From NCBI GenBank assembly GCA_903917955.1, contig CAIXCO010000259.1, positions 1 through 7,553 on the forward strand: 7,553 nt of DNA, written 5' to 3'. The position numbers and the translations under genes are program-made. Positions 1 to 6,294 of the stretch are shown in pieces. This DNA comes from an uncultured Chlorobiaceae bacterium. GTDB lineage: Bacteria; Bacteroidota; Chlorobiia; Chlorobiales; Chlorobiaceae. The notes beneath the pieces were generated by a model. That model saw only the letters and a list, made by a program, of their open reading frames with translations, had not been told where the DNA came from and made no database searches. The stretch's first letter is position 1; the number at the start of each line of letters is the position of its first letter.

Positions 1-1
1 C

Positions 2-1474
2 GGTGACCCGATGTTGCACCGTTTTTTTGAATACTTTCTGTTCGAAGATCAGCCAGCGTCCGATCAGCGTCCTGACCAGTGCTACCTCGACGAGGTGGAT
101 CGTTGCGATATCTATCTTGGTCTTTTCGGGAATGATTATGGGTGGGAAGATGCCGAGGGGCTTTCACCAACACACCGAGAGTTCAATCGGGCCACCGAAA
201 AGGGTAAAAGCCGTCTGATCTATCTCAAGGGAGCCGATGACAACGCTCGGCATCCGAAAATGAGAGCCCTGATACATGATGCTGCCAGCACCCTTATCCG
301 GCGTCGGGTCAACTCCTCCGAGGAGCTTATCGCAGCAGTGTATGCGAGTCTCGTCAGAATTCTCGAAGAGCGTGAACTGATCCGTTTTGGACCGTTTGAC
401 GCCACGTTCTGCCGAAATGCTTCGTTCGAGAACCTTGACGAAGAGAAGATCACCCGTTTTCTTGTGCTTGCCCGGCGCGGCCGCAATTTCCCATTGGAAG
501 GAGATACGCCGCCCCATGAGGTACTGGAACATCTCAACCTGCTCGACAAAGGACGTCCGACCAATGCCGCTATTTTATTGTTTGGCAAACAGCCGCAGCG
601 TTTTTTGATCACCTCCGAAGTGAAATGCGCCCATTTCCACGGCTATGAAGTGGAAAAACCCATTCCATCTTATCAGGTGTACAAGGGGACGGTCTTCCAA
701 CTCGTGGATCAAGCCAAAGATTTCGTACTCTCCAAAATAGACCTCTGGGTGGGAACAAGGGCGGAAAGCACCCAGGTGCCGACGAAATACGAAATCCCGC
801 AGGAAGTTGTAGCCGAAGCCATTGTCAATGCCGTTGTGCATCGCGACTACACCAGCAATGCCAGCGTACAGGTTATGCTCTTCAAAGATCGACTTGAAGT
901 CTGGAATCCCGGCACTCTGCCTCCGACCCTGACTCTTGAAAAACTGCGCGAGCCACATGCCTCCGTCCCTCATAATCCGCTGATTGCGGAGCCCATGTAT
1001 CTGACCAAGTACATCGAGCGCATGGGAACCGGTATCCGCGACATGATTCGGCGATGCAAAAATGCCGGGCTCCCTGAACCTGAAATCAGGCTTGATGGCG
1101 GCTGTTTTGTGTTGACGATCAGGAGGAAAAAGTATGAGCCGGGGGGCCAGTCGGAAGCAAGTTTTGTCCAAGCTACCGGACAAGTCACGGCACCAGTCAC
1201 GGCACCAGTCACGGCACCAGTTGGAGAATATGTTACTCGACTCCTTGTGTTGCTGGCAAATCGCGGAGCCCTTTCCAACGCCAACATTCTCGAAGCCTTC
1301 GGTCTCAAAAGTCGCCGACGCCTCCGTGAAACGTACATCGACCCATCCCTTGCCGACGGACTGGTGGAGCCTACCATCCCGGAAAAACCAACCAGTCGGC
1401 TCCAGAAATACCGCATCACGGAAAAAGGCCGCAGATTGCTGGAGCAATTGGATAAAGATGGAGGACGGTCATGA
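2..1474 (+). CDS. DUF4062 / GHKL-like ATPase / winged-helix protein, 5' partial
   Basis: Accessory gene of a type I R-M operon; biochemical role unknown. The frame is open from base 2 and codes GDP before the first ATG at 11. Homologues carry more DUF4062 sequence before this point, so the true start is probably outside the window and ATG 11 is internal. Numbering from the Met at 11: the rest of DUF4062 spans about 1-110, with CDIYLGLFGNDYGW (32-45) and SPTHREF (52-58). A RecG-like/AlbA-type linker region follows, then an HATPase_c_4 domain with an N-box (EAIVNAVVHRDY, 269-280), an NPG box (299-301) and a glycine-rich RMGTGIRDM stretch starting near 337. A VTAP-repeat linker (about 392-403) leads to a C-terminal winged helix ending in RLQKYRITEKG. 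Proteins of this architecture are often annotated 'ATP-binding protein' or 'transcriptional regulator' and often lie between hsdM and hsdS. It ends in an ATGA overlap with hsdS, so the two are probably translated together. Domain calls are firm; function is inference. Confidence 0.88.
   Translation, partial: GDPMLHRFFEYFLFEDQPASDQRPDQCYLDEVDRCDIYLGLFGNDYGWEDAEGLSPTHREFNRATEKGKSRLIYLKGADDNARHPKMRALIHDAASTLIRRRVNSSEELIAAVYASLVRILEERELIRFGPFDATFCRNASFENLDEEKITRFLVLARRGRNFPLEGDTPPHEVLEHLNLLDKGRPTNAAILLFGKQPQRFLITSEVKCAHFHGYEVEKPIPSYQVYKGTVFQLVDQAKDFVLSKIDLWVGTRAESTQVPTKYEIPQEVVAEAIVNAVVHRDYTSNASVQVMLFKDRLEVWNPGTLPPTLTLEKLREPHASVPHNPLIAEPMYLTKYIERMGTGIRDMIRRCKNAGLPEPEIRLDGGCFVLTIRRKKYEPGGQSEASFVQATGQVTAPVTAPVTAPVGEYVTRLLVLLANRGALSNANILEAFGLKSRRRLRETYIDPSLADGLVEPTIPEKPTSRLQKYRITEKGRRLLEQLDKDGGRS
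1184..1219 (+). repeat. three perfect 12-bp tandem repeats coding VTAP
   Basis: The unit GTCACGGCACCA occurs three times head to tail and is followed by GTTGGAG, which begins like a degenerate fourth unit. It is in frame and codes VTAPVTAPVTAP, a Pro/Thr-rich linker between the ATPase domain and the C-terminal winged helix of the DUF4062 protein. Comparable TP-Q-V or TAP-V linkers are common in this family. Because the unit is a multiple of three, gain or loss of copies would change linker length without breaking the frame. Confidence 0.9.
1460..1465 (+). promoter_or_regulatory. Shine-Dalgarno of hsdS
   Basis: GGAGGA lies five bases before the ATG at 1471, inside the last codons of the upstream gene. 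It supports 1471 rather than the second in-frame ATG at 1477 as the hsdS start. Together with the ATGA stop/start overlap it indicates translational coupling. Confidence 0.7.
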
Positions 1475-2763
1475 GCATGGAACTCCAGCAATCAGAGATT
1501 GGCAAATTTCCATCTTCTTGGGAAATCGGCCGCGTTGATTCCGCATTCGACATTCAGCAGGGAAAACAGGTCTCAAAGAGAAATCGCGACGGCGAACATC
1601 AACGGCCGTTTCTCAGAACCAAAAACATTTTCTGGAATAGACTCGAACTGACTAACCTTGATCAGATGCACTTCAGCGAGGCTGAGCAATTAAGGCTCGA
1701 ACTCCATGCAAACGATTTGCTTGTCTGTGAAGGTGGCTCGATTGGGCGAACGGCTCTTTGGAACAACGAGGTCGAAGGATGCTTATACCAAAACCACCTG
1801 CATCGCCTTCGAGCAAAAGGTAACAAGGTTTATCCTCAATTTGGGGTGTATTGGCTGTTGTATGCTTTTGATGTCGCCAAACTTTACTTCGGTAGAGGCA
1901 ACGTTACGACGATCCCAAATCTCTCTCAATCGAAGTTGGCCGAGCTACCCATGGTGTTCCCACCACTCCCCGAGCAGAAGAAAATTGCACACATCCTTTC
2001 GACGGTGCAGCGGGCGATTAAGGCGCAGGAACGGATCATTCAGGCCACCACCGAGCTAAAAAAGGCCCTCATGCACAAGCTCTTCACTGAAGACCTCCGC
2101 AACGAACCACAAAAACAAACCGAAATCGGCTCTGTTCCCGAGAGTTGGGAGGTGTGCAAAGTCGGTGATGTTTCAAAAATACAAAGCGGAGGAACTCCCA
2201 CACGAGATGTTCCCGAAAATTGGAGTGGCGGAACCATTCCGTGGGTGAAAACCGGAGAGATCAACTACTGCGTGATAAACGACACTGAAGAAAAGATCAC
2301 TCCAACAGGACTTGCTAATTCTGCTGCTCGACTCTTTCCTGCCGGAACCTTGCTAATGGCAATGTATGGCCAAGGCATCACTCGCGGAAGGGTGGGACTA
2401 TTAAGGATTGAAGCCGCCACAAACCAAGCATGTGCGTCAATCACACCGACTGACGAGAAACAGATTTCCTCTGTTTTCCTTTACTACTTTTTTGAATATC
2501 ACTACGAAGACCTGCGGGCGCTTGGTCATGGCGCGAACCAACGAAACATGAACGCTGCATTAATCCGGAATTTCCCGATCATGTTCCCGAAACCGGATGA
2601 ACAAGCGGCTGTGGTTACCACGTTTGAATCACTCGATCAGAAAAGAGTTCTCCACGAACACAAGAAAATGCAACTTCAAGACCTCTTCCGCACGCTTCTT
2701 CACGAACTGATGACCGCGAAGACTCGGGTTGACAAGATCAAACTGGAAAAGGAGGGCGCATGA
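1471..2763 (+). CDS. hsdS: type I restriction-modification specificity subunit HsdS
   Basis: DNA-recognition subunit of a type I R-M enzyme; it assembles with two HsdM to methylate and with HsdR to restrict. At 430 residues it has the usual length. Two target-recognition domains are visible: TRD1 about 5-160, beginning EIGKFPSSWEI, and TRD2 about 215-370, beginning EIGSVPESWEV. TRD1 is followed by the central helical spacer (PPLPEQKKIAHIL from 164, through about 208). TRD2 is followed by the equivalent C-terminal spacer (PKPDEQAAVV from 373 to about 420). PLPEQ/KPDEQ and the following long helices are hallmark HsdS conserved regions that form the coiled-coil ruler between half-sites. The start is set by GGAGGA at 1460. 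Both ends overlap neighbours by ATGA. Counted 60-base lines look lower in G+C than those counted in hsdR, as expected for a gene whose TRDs are exchanged horizontally. The target sequence cannot be predicted from this reading. Confidence 0.96.
   Translation: MSMELQQSEIGKFPSSWEIGRVDSAFDIQQGKQVSKRNRDGEHQRPFLRTKNIFWNRLELTNLDQMHFSEAEQLRLELHANDLLVCEGGSIGRTALWNNEVEGCLYQNHLHRLRAKGNKVYPQFGVYWLLYAFDVAKLYFGRGNVTTIPNLSQSKLAELPMVFPPLPEQKKIAHILSTVQRAIKAQERIIQATTELKKALMHKLFTEDLRNEPQKQTEIGSVPESWEVCKVGDVSKIQSGGTPTRDVPENWSGGTIPWVKTGEINYCVINDTEEKITPTGLANSAARLFPAGTLLMAMYGQGITRGRVGLLRIEAATNQACASITPTDEKQISSVFLYYFFEYHYEDLRALGHGANQRNMNAALIRNFPIMFPKPDEQAAVVTTFESLDQKRVLHEHKKMQLQDLFRTLLHELMTAKTRVDKIKLEKEGA
2749..2756 (+). 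promoter_or_regulatory. strong Shine-Dalgarno before the 45-codon ORF
   Basis: AAGGAGGG lies inside the last hsdS codons, three bases before the ATG at 2760. It is the best match to the anti-SD consensus in the window, although the spacing is slightly short. It is the main nucleotide-level reason to regard the tiny downstream ORF as translated. Confidence 0.55.
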
Positions 2764-2897
2764 GTTCACTAAACATGCGAGATATGGGGGTTACCTCTCG
2801 CTCGGCGCACCGGCATCTGACACATTTCGTCCGCCTTGGAATACTGCGACGGATTGGAAGCGGTCCAGCCACAGAATACCTGGCAATTCAGTTATGA
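2760..2897 (+). CDS. 45-residue winged helix-turn-helix ORF (small protein or 3' remnant of a larger gene)
   Basis: Starts at an ATG overlapping the hsdS stop (ATGA, 2760-2763), behind AAGGAGGG, and ends at TGA 2895-2897. Residues 11-28 (VTSRSAHRHLTHFVRLGI) read as a helix-turn-helix recognition helix, and residues 29-42 (LRRIGSGPATEYLA) as the beta-wing, the pattern at the C-terminus of many wHTH regulators and Fic-family proteins. The first helix of a complete wHTH is short or missing: only about ten residues precede the turn. Two readings are possible. It may be a real miniature DNA-binding protein coupled to hsdS, or the tail of a deleted Fic- or regulator-type gene whose 5' part was lost, leaving a fortuitous start. 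The ribosome-binding site and exact overlap favour expression; the incomplete fold favours a remnant. No function is assigned. Confidence 0.55.
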   Translation: MSSLNMRDMGVTSRSAHRHLTHFVRLGILRRIGSGPATEYLAIQL

Positions 2898-2899
2898 AC

Positions 2900-2926
2900 G
2901 CGACACGAATCGTGACATTGTGTCGC
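2900..2926. repeat. nested inverted repeats between the wHTH ORF and hsdR
   Basis: The outer arms GCGACAC (2900-2906) and GTGTCGC (2920-2926) are perfect over 7 bp with a 13-base loop. Inside and overlapping is CACGA-A-TCGTG (2904-2914), a perfect 5-bp dyad around one base. GACA-TTG-TGTC (2914-2924) is a third short dyad. The folds are mutually exclusive in RNA because they share arms. No T-run follows, so it does not look like an intrinsic terminator. It could be an operator or a leader structure for hsdR, about 80 bases upstream of its start. The rest of the gap to 3006 shows no other clear signal. Confidence 0.4.
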
Positions 2927-2994
2927 AATTTCCAAAATCCGTAGAAATACAGATAACATAAGCAACGGGACAAAATAGAGAGAGCCCTTAAACT

Positions 2995-2998
2995 GGAG
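2995..2998 (+). promoter_or_regulatory. Shine-Dalgarno of hsdR
   Basis: GGAG eight bases before ATG 3007 gives hsdR its own ribosome-binding site. This fits a gene not translationally coupled to the upstream ORFs. Confidence 0.55.
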
Positions 2999-3006
2999 CC
3001 CCTTCC

Positions 3007-5925
3007 ATGAAACCCTCCGAACACAAAACCGTGCAAGCCCGTATCATTGCTTATGCCGAGGCGATCGACTGGATCTTTGTGTCCCGCGAGGAGGCCGAGC
3101 GGCGGCGGGGGTTTGACCCTGCGGCGCCGCCTGCCGACCGTGCAAGGAACCGTTCGCTTTTCTTCGACGACCTGCTCTATGCCAAGGTGCGTGAGTTCAA
3201 CAAACGCTATTCTGAAGCCGAGGGGTCGTTGCTCGGGAAGTTCCGCCATCTCCATGCCGATATCTACGGCAACCGGGAATTTGTAGAGCACCTGCGCAAC
3301 CGGGGCAAGTTCTTCGATCATGAGGAAAGCCGGGAGCGCGACCTCATCCTGATTGATTACGACGACCCGACGCGGAACGTCTACGAAGTTACCGAGGAGT
3401 GGGCCTTTCACAACGGCCATTACGGTACGCGGGAGGATCTCCTTTTTCTCATCAACGGCATTCCGGTGCTGGTAATTGAGTGCAAGAATGCCAACAAGGA
3501 TGAGGCTATTGCGCTCGGGGTGGACCAGATCCGCCGATACCACCTCGAGACACCGGAGCTGTTTGTATCGCAACAGCTCTTTACCGCCACCGATGCCATC
3601 AGTTTTGTCTACGGGGTGAGCTGGAACACAGTGCGCCGCAACATTTTCAACTGGAAGGATGAGGGTGTCGGGCAACTGGAGGCAAAGGTGAAGAGCTTTT
3701 GCGCCATCCCGCAGGTGCTGACCTTCCTGAAGGAGTACATCATCTTTGCCGAGAAGGAGGAGGAGTTGAACAAATATCTCCTTCGTCAGCACCAGAACGG
3801 CGCGGTGGAGGCGACCGTCAATCGCGCTCTCGATCCCGCACGTACCAGGGGCCTTGTGTGGCACACCCAGGGGAGCGGCAAAACCTTTACGATGATCAAG
3901 GCGGCGGAGCTGCTCTTCCGTGCGCCCGAGGCGGAAAAACCGACCATCCTCCTGATGATCGACCGTAACGAGCTGGAAGACCAGATGCTCAGGAACCTTG
4001 CTGCGCTTGGGCTAAGCAACCTGAAGCACGCTAGCAGCATCTCGCGGCTCAACAAGCTGCTGAAGGAGGACTACTGGGGTATCATTGTGACGATGATGCA
4101 CAAGTTCCGCGATATGCCTGCCAATATCAATAGCCGCTCGAACATCTACGTTCTCATTGACGAAGCGCACCGCACCACCGGCGGCGATCTCGGGAACTTC
4201 CTCATGGCTGGCCTGCCTAATGCCACCTTTATTGGCTTTACCGGTACCCCGGTGGACAAGACGGCCTATGGCAAGGGCACCTTCAAGACCTTCGGCTGCG
4301 AGGATGACAAAGGCTACCTGCACAAGTACTCTATCGCCGACAGCATCGAGGATGGCACGACCCTGCCGCTCTACTACCAGCTTGCTCCCAACGAGATGCT
4401 TGTCCCGTACGAGACGCTGGACGCGGAGTTTCTCTCCCTTGCCGAAGCCGAGGGGGTGGCCGACATTGAAGAGCTGAACAAGATTCTTGATCGGGCGGTC
4501 AACCTGAAGAACTTCCTCAAAAGCAGGGAGCGAATTGAAATGGTGGCGCAGTTCGTCGCTGGCCATTACGTTTTGAACGTCGAACCGCTTGGCTACAAGG
4601 CTTTCTTCGTCGCTGTTGATCGCGAGGCCTGCGCCCTGTACAAGGAGGCTTTTGACCGGTTCCTGCCAAAGGAGTATTCCGAGGTGGTTTACACCAGCAA
4701 TGCCAACGACTCGGCCCTGCTCAAGAAATACCATCTCGACCCCAAAAAAGAGCGGGAGATTCGCAAAAACTTCTGCAAGCTCGAAAAGTTTCCAAAAATC
4801 CTCATCGTCACCGAAAAACTACTTACCGGCTTCGACTCGCCCTTGCTCTACACCATCTATCTCGACAAGCCGATGCGCGACCATACCCTGCTGCAGGCCA
4901 TCTCACGGGTAAACCGTCCCTACGAGAACGAGGAGCGGGAGATGGTAAAACCCCACGGCTTTGTTCTTGATTTTGTTGGTATCTTCGACAAGCTCGAAAA
5001 AGCCCTCGCCTTCGACAGTGAGGAGATTAACGCCATTGTCAAGGATCTCAAGCTCCTGAAGCTACTCTTCAAGAACAAAATGGAGAGCAAAGCGCCGAAC
5101 TACCTGAGCCTGATTGAGCGCAACTTCACCGACAAGGATGTTGATACCCTCATCGAGCACTTCCGCGATCCGGAGCGGCGGAAAGCGTTTTTCAGGGAGT
5201 ACAAGGAGATTGAGATGCTCTACGAAATCATCTCGCCGGATGCCTTTCTGCGCCCCTTCATTGAGGAGTATGCGACGCTTTCGGCTATCTACGATGTCGT
5301 CCGCAAGGCCTATACGAAGCGCGTCCAGGTCGATCGCGAGTTCCAGCGGAAAACCAACAAATTGGTGCAGGATCAGATCGGCAGCTACGGCGTCGGGCAG
5401 GTAGAACGCGTGATCAGGATTGACTCGGAGACCATCGACCTCATCAATGCCCAGACTGGAGGCGAGGCAACCAAGGTGATCAATCTCATCAAGAGCATTG
5501 AAAAGATCGCTGAGGATGAGAGCGGCGATCCTTTCCTTATCGCCATGGCCGAAAGAGCGCAAGCGGTGCTGGAGAGTTTCGAAAGCCGCCAGACGACCAC
5601 CGCCGAAGCCCTTGAAAAGCTGATGCAGGAGGTCGAAGCCAACGAAGCACGAAAAAAGGAGCAGGCCGAAAAGGGGTTCGACGGGGTGACCTTCTTTGTC
5701 TACCGGACGCTGCTCGACGAGCAGATCGGCCATGCCGAAGAGGTGAGCCGCCAGATCAAGGCGGCGTTCGTGGAGTTTCCGAACTGGCAGAAGAGCGATG
5801 CAGCACTGCGTGAGCTTCGCAAAAAGATCACCTTTGCCCTCTACGCTCAATCAGAGGATCTCGAACGGGTCACGGGCATCGTAGACTATCTGTTCCACCT
5901 GCTGGAAAAAGCAAACCGGATGTAA
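3007..5925 (+). CDS. hsdR: type I restriction enzyme HsdR, nuclease/translocase subunit
   Basis: Motor and nuclease subunit of the type I complex; it pulls DNA past the bound enzyme using ATP and cuts at distance. The 972 residues look intact. The N-terminal PD-(D/E)xK nuclease shows D144, E158-x-K160 and the HsdR-type Q174-x-x-x-Y178 motif. The SF2 helicase core follows: Walker A HTQGSGKT (286-293), DEAH box (385-388), motif III FTGTP (411-415), motif V TGFD (607-610) and motif VI QAISRVNR (630-637). The remainder (about 700-972) is helical and charged, the region that in this family docks on the HsdM/HsdS core. All catalytic residues looked for are present, so it is predicted active. The start at 3007 is supported by GGAG at 2995 and by the usual N-terminal EHKTVQARIIAYAEAIDW segment. 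Only three bases separate its stop from the next ATG. Confidence 0.97.
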   Translation: MKPSEHKTVQARIIAYAEAIDWIFVSREEAERRRGFDPAAPPADRARNRSLFFDDLLYAKVREFNKRYSEAEGSLLGKFRHLHADIYGNREFVEHLRNRGKFFDHEESRERDLILIDYDDPTRNVYEVTEEWAFHNGHYGTREDLLFLINGIPVLVIECKNANKDEAIALGVDQIRRYHLETPELFVSQQLFTATDAISFVYGVSWNTVRRNIFNWKDEGVGQLEAKVKSFCAIPQVLTFLKEYIIFAEKEEELNKYLLRQHQNGAVEATVNRALDPARTRGLVWHTQGSGKTFTMIKAAELLFRAPEAEKPTILLMIDRNELEDQMLRNLAALGLSNLKHASSISRLNKLLKEDYWGIIVTMMHKFRDMPANINSRSNIYVLIDEAHRTTGGDLGNFLMAGLPNATFIGFTGTPVDKTAYGKGTFKTFGCEDDKGYLHKYSIADSIEDGTTLPLYYQLAPNEMLVPYETLDAEFLSLAEAEGVADIEELNKILDRAVNLKNFLKSRERIEMVAQFVAGHYVLNVEPLGYKAFFVAVDREACALYKEAFDRFLPKEYSEVVYTSNANDSALLKKYHLDPKKEREIRKNFCKLEKFPKILIVTEKLLTGFDSPLLYTIYLDKPMRDHTLLQAISRVNRPYENEEREMVKPHGFVLDFVGIFDKLEKALAFDSEEINAIVKDLKLLKLLFKNKMESKAPNYLSLIERNFTDKDVDTLIEHFRDPERRKAFFREYKEIEMLYEIISPDAFLRPFIEEYATLSAIYDVVRKAYTKRVQVDREFQRKTNKLVQDQIGSYGVGQVERVIRIDSETIDLINAQTGGEATKVINLIKSIEKIAEDESGDPFLIAMAERAQAVLESFESRQTTTAEALEKLMQEVEANEARKKEQAEKGFDGVTFFVYRTLLDEQIGHAEEVSRQIKAAFVEFPNWQKSDAALRELRKKITFALYAQSEDLERVTGIVDYLFHLLEKANRM

Positions 5926-5928
5926 GCC

Positions 5929-6270
5929 ATGACCAACACCAGTGCAAAGATTCGATTCAAGCAGTGCGTTTATGATTGGGCTACCAAACTTGACGTTCAG
6001 GTGGCGTGGCTCGGCGTTAGACCCATGCAGAACAAGTGGGCCTCCTGCTCAACAGAGGGCCATCTGAATTTCAACACAGAATTGCTCAACATGGACGAAG
6101 AGGTCTGGGATTACGTGATTGTTCATGAACTGCTGCATTTCTCTGTGCCCAACCACGGCAAACTCTGGAAGAGCCTGATGCGCCTCCATCTGGGCGAGTA
6201 TGAGGCGTGCGAGGCTGCGTTGCAAAAAAATGCGCATTTGACAAAAAAGCGGGTTATACTTCAGAGTTAA
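5929..6270 (+). CDS. short YgjP/SprT-like (DUF45, M48-type) zinc metallopeptidase
   Basis: Predicted cytoplasmic zinc metalloprotein of 113 residues. The active-site motif HELLH (66-70) is followed by H76 and W80 (NHGKLW), the HExxH-x5-H-x3-W arrangement of YgjP-like proteins. Upstream, NKWASCSTEGHLNFN (35-49) matches the family's RWGSCS...G.I..N segment. No signal peptide or membrane segment is seen. Typical YgjP proteins are about 230 residues, so this is a compact form with only about 30 residues before the WASCS motif. The zinc ligands are intact, so it is not obviously decayed. It starts three bases after the hsdR stop with only a weak SD, suggesting it is translated with hsdR. Members of this family recur at the end of type I R-M operons; the substrate there is not established. 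Confidence 0.87.
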   Translation: MTNTSAKIRFKQCVYDWATKLDVQVAWLGVRPMQNKWASCSTEGHLNFNTELLNMDEEVWDYVIVHELLHFSVPNHGKLWKSLMRLHLGEYEACEAALQKNAHLTKKRVILQS

Positions 6271-6294
6271 AATTGCATTCAACTCTCTGCACCC

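Noticed and set aside
1184..1219. Possible CRISPR-like repeats
   Set aside because: The units abut with no spacers and are in coding phase, so this is a protein linker repeat.
575..1447. 290-codon open frame on the minus strand
   Set aside because: It lies wholly opposite the DUF4062/ATPase gene, whose protein shows clear motifs. The antisense translation has no recognisable domain; it is a shadow.
2729..2944. 71-codon + strand frame across the hsdS end and the gap
   Set aside because: Its translation shows no motif, whereas the frame from 2760 has the wHTH pattern, the Shine-Dalgarno and the stop/start overlap.
2918..2960. sigma70-like promoter ahead of hsdR (TTGTGT with TAGAAA, or TAACAT)
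   Set aside because: The matches are only 3-4 of 6 per box and several equally weak alternatives exist in the same A+T-rich stretch.
2791..3864. 357-codon open frame on the minus strand over the hsdS-hsdR gap and the start of hsdR
   Set aside because: It is mostly antisense to the HsdR nuclease and Walker A region, with no domain in its own translation.
4012..5850. 240- and 262-codon minus-strand frames within hsdR
   Set aside because: They are mirror frames of a high-G+C coding region and carry no family motifs.
6271..6294. Terminator between the peptidase and sensor genes
   Set aside because: There is no stable hairpin with a T-run in these 24 bases or the preceding codons.
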